Shown one piece after another: positions 1 through 4,621 of a DNA stretch of 5,572 nucleotides (the stretch's first letter is position 1; every line of letters begins with the position of its first letter). The stretch covers positions 1 to 5,572 of the forward strand of contig JANXWQ010000323.1 in the NCBI GenBank assembly GCA_025351065.1, given 5' to 3'. The position numbers were made by a program, and so were the translations under genes. The notes beneath the pieces were generated by a model. That model saw only the letters and a program-made list of their open reading frames with translations. It ran no database searches and was not told the origin of the DNA. The DNA is from Chthoniobacter sp. GTDB taxonomy: Bacteria; Verrucomicrobiota; Verrucomicrobiia; Chthoniobacterales; Chthoniobacteraceae.

Positions 1-9
1 CACTCCAGT

Positions 10-35
10 GGGCAGGCGGAGCGCCCGCCCTACAG
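10..35 (-). repeat. 26-bp palindromic repeat behind the EIIA(Ntr) gene
   Basis: Read on the minus strand, this unit starts CTGTAGGG and ends in CCC, with a GC-rich near-palindromic core able to fold into a hairpin (about 8 of 10 pairs). It begins 14 bases after the stop codon of the EIIA(Ntr) gene, so the transcript would carry the hairpin at its 3' end. There is no T-tract, so a classical intrinsic terminator is not supported, but RNA stabilisation or Rho-independent pausing is possible. Its length and its CTGTAGGG...CCC layout match the two repeat units inside the aminotransferase gene at 3286-3357, although the inner bases differ. I infer one dispersed repeat family. Confidence 0.6.
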
Positions 36-49
36 GCCACCACGTCGGC

Positions 50-505
50 CTAGGAGTTTTGGAAAATCGCGAGGATTTCCTCGGGCGAGCCGGCGGCGCT
101 TAGACGGTCGCGGGTGCTGCGGTCGTTGAGGAATTTGGCGATGGCCGCGAGGGTGCGGAGGTGGGTCTGGAACTGGTCCTTCGGCACGACGAACAGGACG
201 ATGAATTTCACGGGCGCGTTGTCGAGCGAGTCAAACTCGATGCCGGTGGACGAGCGGCCAAACGCGGCGACGACTTTTTCCACCCGGTCCGACGAGGCGT
301 GGGGAATGGCGATGCCGAAGCCGATGCCGGTGCTCATGGTTTCCTCGCGCTGCCGGAGCGCAGCGAGCACGGTGTCGCGGTCGGCGGGTTTCACCTGGCC
401 CTGGGCGACGAGCAGCTCGACCAGCTCCACGATGGCGGACCACCTTTCCGTGGCTTTCATGTCCGGGAGGATTTGGTGGACGGTGAGTAGGTTGCCGAGC
501 GTCAT
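50..505 (-). CDS. ptsN: PTS EIIA(Ntr)-like (PtsN/fructose-type EIIA) protein
   Basis: This encodes a 151-residue cytoplasmic protein of the PTS EIIA type 2 family. Such domains accept a phosphoryl group on a histidine from NPr/HPr and act as regulatory switches (nitrogen PTS) or as sugar-transport components. The active-site motif GIGFGIAIPHA is complete at residues 60-70, with His69 as the expected phosphorylated residue. It is followed by a typical LFVVPKD strand (104-110) and the helix QTHLRTLAAIAKFL. The length equals that of stand-alone EIIA(Ntr), and no EIIB or EIIC domain is attached, which favours a regulatory role. The frame is open further upstream to 616, but that extension is low-complexity and unlike the family. 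The ATG at 505 places the start directly before the conserved region and downstream of a plausible promoter. No Shine-Dalgarno sequence is visible. The gene is divergent from glgA. The family is certain; PtsN rather than a fructose-type EIIA is the likely but unproven subtype. Confidence 0.9.
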   Translation of the reverse strand: MTLGNLLTVHQILPDMKATERWSAIVELVELLVAQGQVKPADRDTVLAALRQREETMSTGIGFGIAIPHASSDRVEKVVAAFGRSSTGIEFDSLDNAPVKFIVLFVVPKDQFQTHLRTLAAIAKFLNDRSTRDRLSAAGSPEEILAIFQNS

Positions 506-543
506 TCGTGAGAAAGAGTGATCCTTTTGGAAAAGTGGGCGCG

Positions 544-571
544 AATCTAACGCCCGTGTTTTTGATGACAA
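544..571 (-). promoter_or_regulatory. Candidate sigma70-type promoter for the EIIA(Ntr) gene
   Basis: On the minus strand TTGTCA (566-571, five of six bases of the -35 consensus) is followed after 16 bases by TAGATT (544-549, four of six bases of the -10 consensus). Transcription would start near 537, giving a leader of about 32 bases before the ATG at 505. It lies in the least GC-rich part of the divergent spacer (506-645). No equally good promoter was found for glgA on the other strand, and no operator-like dyad is evident. This call rests on consensus matching by eye. Confidence 0.4.
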
Positions 572-645
572 GCGCCATTTGGGCGGTGCGCGCGGGACGC
601 AAGTCTTCCTCGTCAAGGCGGGGCGCGGGCGCTAATTCAGCGCGG

Positions 646-2070
646 ATGAAAATCCTCTTCACCGGCAGCGAAATGGATCCGCTCGCGCGCACCGGCGGGC
701 TGGGCGATGTGCTCGAAGCGCTGCCCGCCGCGCTCGCCGCGCAGGGCCATGAGGTGAGCGTGGTGCTGCCGTGCTACCGCGGGCTGCTCGAGCGGGCACG
801 GGACACGGGGGTGAAGGTGACGGTGCAGGTCGGCGCGTACCGGCACACGGCGGAAATTTGGGAATGTACCGCGCCGAATGGCGTGCAGGTTTTCCTCGTC
901 CGGCGCGACGAATACTTTGATCGCGCCGGGCTCTACGGCGAGGCGGGGCGCGACTTCGCGGACAATGCGGAGCGCTTCATTTGGTTCTCGAAAGTCGTGG
1001 TTGAGCTGGCGCGGCGGATTGTGCCGCCGCCGGAAATCATCCATGCGCACGACTGGCAGACGGCGCTGGTGCCGGTGCTGGTGCGCGAGCGGCGGCTGCC
1101 GTTCAAGACGGTGCTGACGATTCACAATCTCGCGTATCAGGGCAGTTTCTGGGGGCCGGATTTCGGGCTGACGAATCTGCCGGGCGAATACTTCACGGCG
1201 ACCGGCGTGGAGTTTTACGGGCGGCTGAATCTGCTCAAAGGCGGCATCCTTTTCGCGGATGCGATCACTACGGTGAGCGAGCGCTACGCGCGGGAAGTCC
1301 AGACGCCGGAGCAGGGCAGCGGACTCGATGCGGTGGTGGGAGAACACGCGGCGAAGCTCACGGGGATTTTGAATGGCGCGGATTACGCGGTGTGGAATCC
1401 GGCGACGGACAAGCTGCTGCCAGCGCGGTTTTCGCCGGACGATCTGGCGGGCAAGGCGGTCTGCCGCGAGGCGCTGCTGCACGAGTGCGGGCTGCTGCCC
1501 GCGCCGCGCGGGCCGGTGCTGGCGATCGTCTCGCGTCTGGCGCAGCAAAAGGGCATCGACCTGCTGCTGCCGCTGCTCGACCGGATGCTGGCGGATGACG
1601 TGCGGCTGGTGATCCTCGGCGAAGGCGAGCCGGCGTACGAGCGCGAGCTGTTCGTCGCGAGCAAGCGGCATGTGGGCCGTTTCGCCTTCCGGCAAAGCAT
1701 GGACGAAACGCTGGCGCACCTGATCTATGCAGGCGCGGATGGGTTTCTTGTGCCGTCGCATTTCGAGCCGTGCGGGCTGGGCGCGATGTATGCGCTGAAA
1801 TACGGCACCGTGCCCATCGCCCGCGCGACGGGTGGGCTTTACGAGACGATTCAAGACTACGATCCGACGACGGAAACCGGGCACGGCCTGGTCTTTTTCG
1901 ACGAAACGCCGGAGGCGCTGTGGGACGCGATCATCCGCATGAAACGCCACTTCGCCGACCCGCTGCGCTGGCAGGCGCTGATGCGGCGGGCGATGCGGTG
2001 CGACTTTTCGTGGGCGAAGGCGGTGCCGGGATACGAGGCAGTTTACCGGCGGGTGCTGGGAGGCAAATGA
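646..2070 (+). CDS. glgA: Glycogen synthase (ADP-glucose type, GT5 family)
   Basis: This encodes a 474-residue glycosyltransferase with a GT-B fold. The family transfers glucose from ADP-glucose to the non-reducing end of an alpha-1,4-glucan in the cytoplasm. The length is close to E. coli GlgA (477). Visible motifs in order are the N-terminal nucleotide-sugar loop RTGGLGDV (15-22), HAHDWQTALVP, TIHNLAYQG, NGADYAVWNP, SRLAQQKG with Arg297 and Lys302 (equivalent to R300 and K305 of E. coli), and PSHFEPCGLGAMYALKYGT with Glu374 (equivalent to E377), then TGGLYETI. Two positions are unusual: Arg15 stands where most bacterial enzymes have Lys (KTGGL), and GLGAMY replaces the usual GL(T/N)Q(L/M)Y. 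The frame is open upstream to 508, but the ATG at 646 gives the family-typical start MKILFTGSE. No Shine-Dalgarno sequence is seen (GCGCGG precedes the ATG). No glgB, glgC or glgP lies in the window. The stop codon touches the repeat at 2070-2141. Confidence 0.95.
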   Translation: MKILFTGSEMDPLARTGGLGDVLEALPAALAAQGHEVSVVLPCYRGLLERARDTGVKVTVQVGAYRHTAEIWECTAPNGVQVFLVRRDEYFDRAGLYGEAGRDFADNAERFIWFSKVVVELARRIVPPPEIIHAHDWQTALVPVLVRERRLPFKTVLTIHNLAYQGSFWGPDFGLTNLPGEYFTATGVEFYGRLNLLKGGILFADAITTVSERYAREVQTPEQGSGLDAVVGEHAAKLTGILNGADYAVWNPATDKLLPARFSPDDLAGKAVCREALLHECGLLPAPRGPVLAIVSRLAQQKGIDLLLPLLDRMLADDVRLVILGEGEPAYERELFVASKRHVGRFAFRQSMDETLAHLIYAGADGFLVPSHFEPCGLGAMYALKYGTVPIARATGGLYETIQDYDPTTETGHGLVFFDETPEALWDAIIRMKRHFADPLRWQALMRRAMRCDFSWAKAVPGYEAVYRRVLGGK

Positions 2071-2141
2071 GCCACGGATGACACGGATGAAACACGGATC
2101 AAGAATCCTAAATCCGTGTCTATCCGTGTTTATCCATGGCT
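2070..2141. repeat. Intergenic inverted repeat made of 'atccgtgt' units
   Basis: The left arm (2070-2099) has three units of the CACGGAT type at 10-11 base spacing. The right arm (2112-2141) has three units of the complementary ATCCGTGT type. Together they form a 30-base imperfect inverted repeat around a 12-base loop (2100-2111). The outer ends AGCCACGGAT and ATCCATGGCT pair with one mismatch. The spacing between units differs in the two arms (3 then 1 base versus 2 then 2), so the paired structure would have small bulges. The last base of the glgA stop codon is the first base of the element. The element ends 11 bases before the aminotransferase ATG and fills nearly the whole intergenic gap. 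It could act as an RNA hairpin that protects the 3' end of glgA mRNA or weakens readthrough; function is inference. From memory, similar strings are scattered in intergenic DNA of Verrucomicrobia and other environmental bacteria. Confidence 0.8.
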
Positions 2142-2152
2142 AAAAATTCCTG

Positions 2153-3550
2153 ATGCTTCCGCATCTGACCACGCTCATCCCCGGCCCGCGCTCGCTGGCG
2201 TTGGCGGCAAAACTGCGTCGCCATGAGTCGCGCAATGTCACGTTTCTGGCGGACGATTTCCCGATTTTCTGGCAGCGCGCCGAGGGCGTGAATGTGTGGG
2301 ACGCGGACGGGAACCGGTTTCTCGATCTCACGTCGGCCTTTGGCGTGAGCGGGCTCGGGCACACGAACGCGGCGGTGCGCGCGGCGCTGGTCGCGCAGTC
2401 GGGCGAACTGCTGCACGCGATGGGTGATGTGCATCCGACGGAGCTGAAAGCGGAGCTGTGCGCACGGCTGAGCGCACTGACCTACGAGCGCTGGGGCGCG
2501 GGCGACGGGAAGACGGTGCTGAGCAGCTCCGGCTCGGATGCCGTGGAGACCGCGCTGAAAACGGCGTTGCTGCGGACGGGCAAGGCGGGCGTGATTGCGT
2601 TCACGGGCGGGTACCACGGGCTCGGGCTCGGGGCGCTCAGCGCGATCGGACTGCCGTATTTTCGCGAGCCGTTTCGCGCGCAGCTCAAGGACTTCGCGAC
2701 GCTGCTGCCATATCCGGCGGAAAGGGGCGGGCTGCCGGGCGGTTTGCGCGGGCAGATCGAGGAGACGATTCGCGCGGGCGGGATCGGCTGCGTCCTTGTT
2801 GAGCCGGTGCAGGGTCGGGGCGGGTGTGTGGTGCCGCCGCGGGAGTTTCTGCCGATGTTGCGAGAGGTCTGCGATACGCACGGGATGCTGCTGATCGCCG
2901 ATGAAATTTACACCGGCTTCAACCGCACCGGCGCGCTCTTTGCCTGCGAGCACTCGGGCGTGGTGCCGGATCTCATCTGTCTCGGCAAGGCACTGACCGG
3001 CGGTTTCCCGCTCTCGGCCTGCGTGGGCCGCGCGGAGGTCATGGACGCGTGGCCGGAATCCTCCGGCGAGGCGCTGCACACGAGCACTTTTCTCGGCAAC
3101 CCGCTCGGCTGCGCGATGGCGCTCGCGTCTTTGGCGCAGCACGACGACCCCGCGCTCGCCGCGCATGTCCGCGAGCGTGGGGCAAAACTGCGCGCCGCGC
3201 TGGCGGCGCTCCGTTCACCGCACCTCGGCGAAATCCGCGGCCTCGGTCTGATGCTCGGCGTCGAACTCATCGAGCGTACCGAAGACTGTAGGGGAAGCTG
3301 CCAGCTTCCCCAGTCCCCCGACCACCCACCGGGGGAATCTGGCAGGTTCCCCTACAGCCGCCCGGCCACTGCGCTCGCCATCGCCATCATCAAACACGCC
3401 CTCCGCGACGGCCTCCTACTCCTCGCCGATTCCCCGACGAGCAACGTCCTCAGCTTCACCCCACCCTTCGCCATTTCCGACGACGAAATCGCCTTCACCG
3501 CCGCCCGGCTTCAGGAATATTTGACGCTCTTGCCCGGCTCCATCTCGTAG
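2153..3550 (+). CDS. Class III PLP-dependent aminotransferase with an in-frame repeat insertion
   Basis: This encodes a 465-residue fold-type I, class III aminotransferase (the group of 4-aminobutyrate, ornithine and glutamate-1-semialdehyde aminotransferases). It moves an amino group between an amine donor and an oxo-acid through pyridoxal phosphate. Key parts are PGPRS (10-14), the phosphate-binding loop SSGSDAVE (125-132), the cofactor-stacking GGYHG (152-156), EPVQG (217-221), IADEIYTGF with Asp250 contacting the pyridine nitrogen, and LGKALTGGFP with the Schiff-base Lys279. All catalytic residues are present. Substrate specificity cannot be read from the sequence. Residues 378-402 (nucleotides 3286-3357) come from an inverted pair of palindromic repeats; without them the protein would be 441 residues, a usual length. 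The ATG at 2153 is the first possible one, because TAA lies in frame at 2141-2143; no Shine-Dalgarno sequence is seen. Codon choice drifts from GCG/CTG early to GCC/CTC late. The 3' end overlaps the Dabb gene by 40 bases, tail to tail. Confidence 0.94.
   Translation: MLPHLTTLIPGPRSLALAAKLRRHESRNVTFLADDFPIFWQRAEGVNVWDADGNRFLDLTSAFGVSGLGHTNAAVRAALVAQSGELLHAMGDVHPTELKAELCARLSALTYERWGAGDGKTVLSSSGSDAVETALKTALLRTGKAGVIAFTGGYHGLGLGALSAIGLPYFREPFRAQLKDFATLLPYPAERGGLPGGLRGQIEETIRAGGIGCVLVEPVQGRGGCVVPPREFLPMLREVCDTHGMLLIADEIYTGFNRTGALFACEHSGVVPDLICLGKALTGGFPLSACVGRAEVMDAWPESSGEALHTSTFLGNPLGCAMALASLAQHDDPALAAHVRERGAKLRAALAALRSPHLGEIRGLGLMLGVELIERTEDCRGSCQLPQSPDHPPGESGRFPYSRPATALAIAIIKHALRDGLLLLADSPTSNVLSFTPPFAISDDEIAFTAARLQEYLTLLPGSIS
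3286..3357. repeat. Inverted pair of 26-bp palindromic repeats inside the aminotransferase gene
   Basis: Unit A (3286-3311, plus) and unit B (3332-3357, minus) are each 26 bases. They start CTGTAGGGGAA and end TTCCCC when read in their own direction, and they differ at only two positions. The 21-base core of unit A is a perfect palindrome apart from its central base; unit B has one mismatched pair. A 20-base C-rich spacer (3312-3331) separates them. The whole element also forms one large inverted repeat. Its total length of 72 bases is exactly 24 codons and contains no stop in the reading frame used; the TAG inside CTGTAGGG is read as TGT AGG. No clear target-site duplication flanks it. The encoded peptide is rich in Pro, Ser and Gly, as expected for a tolerated surface loop. 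Confidence 0.88.
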
Positions 3551-3828
3551 TTCAGCACCAGCCGGTCGGTGGTGTGCGGCTTCATCACATCGGCGATGAA
3601 CTTCATGTAAATCGCGTCGTCCTCGGTCATCGCGAGCTTTTCCATGGACTCAAAATCGAGCGCTACAAAGAACGGCCACTCGCATTTCGGGTCGATGTTT
3701 TTCCCGCAGCGCACGCTGAGCACCTCTGGGATTTTGAGTAGGCTCATGCGCGTGGTCATCATGAGTTCTTCCAGTTTGGCCAGGGTGACTTCGGGCTGGA
3801 GTTTGCAAAGGGTGATGTGGTGGACCAT
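3511..3828 (-). CDS. Dabb (stress-responsive alpha/beta barrel) domain protein
   Basis: This encodes a 105-residue single-domain protein with the Dabb ferredoxin-like layout. It opens with MVHHITLCKLQPEV (a first strand of the 'hHhvlfklkp' type), then a helix, the strand VLSVRCGKNI, the strand PFFVALDFESMEKL, and the closing DRLVLNYEME. Length and pattern match stand-alone Dabb proteins, which dimerise into small barrels; their molecular role is mostly unknown, and some members are cyclases or stress proteins. The usual Y..HP.H segment is replaced by EDDAIYMKF, so the histidines of that loop are absent. The start ATG at 3828 lies 10 bases after the nuoA stop, so the two are probably cotranscribed. 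Translational coupling is plausible, since no good Shine-Dalgarno sequence is visible. The last 40 bases overlap the 3' end of the convergent aminotransferase gene. The family call is good; the function is open. Confidence 0.85.
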   Translation of the reverse strand: MVHHITLCKLQPEVTLAKLEELMMTTRMSLLKIPEVLSVRCGKNIDPKCEWPFFVALDFESMEKLAMTEDDAIYMKFIADVMKPHTTDRLVLNYEMEPGKSVKYS

Positions 3829-3838
3829 TCGGGTGAAA

Positions 3839-4213
3839 TCAGCTCTTCCAGTCGAGCGCGCCTTTCATGATGGCATAGACGTAGCCGACGGTGAGGATTC
3901 CGACAAAGCTGAGCATGCTGAAAAAGATGGTCGCGGCGTTGCCCTGCGCGACAAAATCGCGATAGACCACGGCCCACGGATACATAAAGACGATCTCGAT
4001 GTCGAAAAGGATGAAGAGCATCGCCACGAGGTAAAACTTCACGCTGAACCGGGGCTGCGCCGCGCCCTCGGCGGGCATGCCGCATTCGTAGGCGGAATCC
4101 TTGGCCTTGTTGGTCTTGGCGGATTTGCCCAGCAGCACGCTGGTGATGAGCGCGCCCGCGGCAAAGCCGATGGCGACGATCACTTGAAGGAAAATCGGAA
4201 AGTATTCTCTCAT
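3839..4213 (-). CDS. nuoA: NADH-quinone oxidoreductase subunit A
   Basis: This encodes a 124-residue membrane subunit of respiratory complex I (homologue of mitochondrial ND3), at the junction of the quinone site and the proton-pumping arm. Three hydrophobic helices are visible at about residues 6-28, 59-80 and 93-116. The loop between helices 1 and 2 holds the signature AYECG (41-45), with the cysteine at 44 equivalent to the ND3 loop cysteine. Helix 2 carries the hallmark FYLVAMLFILFDIEIVF followed by YPWA, including the conserved Asp71 and Glu73. The protein is complete and looks functional. In most bacteria nuoA is followed directly by nuoB, but here the next gene is a Dabb protein and no other nuo gene lies in the window. 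It starts 27 bases after the stop of the small upstream gene, so it probably shares a transcript with it. A short AGGG just before the ATG at 4213 is too close to be a normal Shine-Dalgarno site. Confidence 0.95.
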   Translation of the reverse strand: MREYFPIFLQVIVAIGFAAGALITSVLLGKSAKTNKAKDSAYECGMPAEGAAQPRFSVKFYLVAMLFILFDIEIVFMYPWAVVYRDFVAQGNAATIFFSMLSFVGILTVGYVYAIMKGALDWKS

Positions 4214-4240
4214 GTCCCTGAGTGAGCCCGGAAAAACGCC

Positions 4241-4564
4241 TTACGCCGTCGCCGCGGCGGCTGCGAGGGGGACTTTCGGCGGGAAGGTTTCCAGCGTGGC
4301 GAGAACCTTGGGGATGCCTTTGTACTTCTTGGCTTCCTTTTTCACCATGCCGCGGGAAACGAGGTTCTGGAGCTTCTCATAGGCGCGCAGCCGGAGCATT
4401 TCCTCGCCGCCGCTGGCCGCGTTGCGGGCCTTGAGCTTGGCGTGGACGACCTCGAAGAGATCCTTGAACTCGAAATTGGTTTTCGACATCAGCGCGGCAG
4501 CCAGTTCTTCAGTGACCAAATCAGGAAGCCGGCGGGAGAAAGCGGTTTTCTTGTGCATAGGCAT
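4241..4564 (-). CDS. Small basic protein of unknown function, possible winged-helix fold
   Basis: I do not recognise this gene as a named family. It encodes about 107 residues with no signal peptide and no membrane segment. It is mostly helical by pattern: LVTEELAAAL, FKDLFEVVHAKLKARN, EEMLRLRAYEKLQNLVSRGMV, then the basic stretch KKEAKKYKG. The segment from RAYEKLQNLVSRGMVKKE to KKYKG resembles the recognition helix and wing of small winged-helix proteins, where a 'LV.+G.V.+' element is common, so nucleic acid binding is possible but unproven. The tail is alanine-rich. The start may be the ATG at 4564 or the one two codons later at 4558 (MHKKTAF); the frame is open to 4585, but that leader is unlikely. 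It sits 27 bases before nuoA and 57 bases after the partial upstream gene, in the same direction. That it is a real gene follows from its clean fit between neighbours and its plausible amino acid composition. Confidence 0.7.
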   Translation of the reverse strand: MPMHKKTAFSRRLPDLVTEELAAALMSKTNFEFKDLFEVVHAKLKARNAASGGEEMLRLRAYEKLQNLVSRGMVKKEAKKYKGIPKVLATLETFPPKVPLAAAAATA

Positions 4565-4621
4565 AGGGCGCGCAGGGTAGCACATCTTCGGCTGCCCACG
4601 AACGAAATTTTCCGCAGGCCG

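Noticed and set aside
506..616. N-terminal extension of 37 residues in front of the EIIA(Ntr) protein
   Set aside because: It would run through the candidate promoter and shows no EIIA similarity; the ATG at 505 fits the usual length.
508..645. N-terminal extension of 46 residues in front of GlgA
   Set aside because: The extension is Ser/Arg-rich and unlike GlgA, while MKILFTGSE at 646 is the family-typical start.
637..1950. Long minus-strand open frame opposite glgA (437 codons)
   Set aside because: It is antisense to a clear glgA; the Arg/His/Gln-rich translation is typical of a shadow frame in GC-rich DNA.
2120..3166. Long minus-strand open frame opposite the aminotransferase (348 codons)
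   Set aside because: It has the same shadow composition and lies opposite a gene with all catalytic motifs.
3286..3357. CRISPR array or intrinsic terminator as an explanation for the repeat pair
   Set aside because: There are only two units, in inverted orientation, and they lie in frame inside a coding sequence, with no T-tract.
3644..4225. Plus-strand open frame of 193 codons
   Set aside because: It lies antisense to the Dabb gene and nuoA, both of which are recognisable families.
4588..4621. Weak hairpin after the stop codon of the partial gene
   Set aside because: Only about seven pairs with a bulge and a long loop, with no T-tract; not enough to call a terminator.
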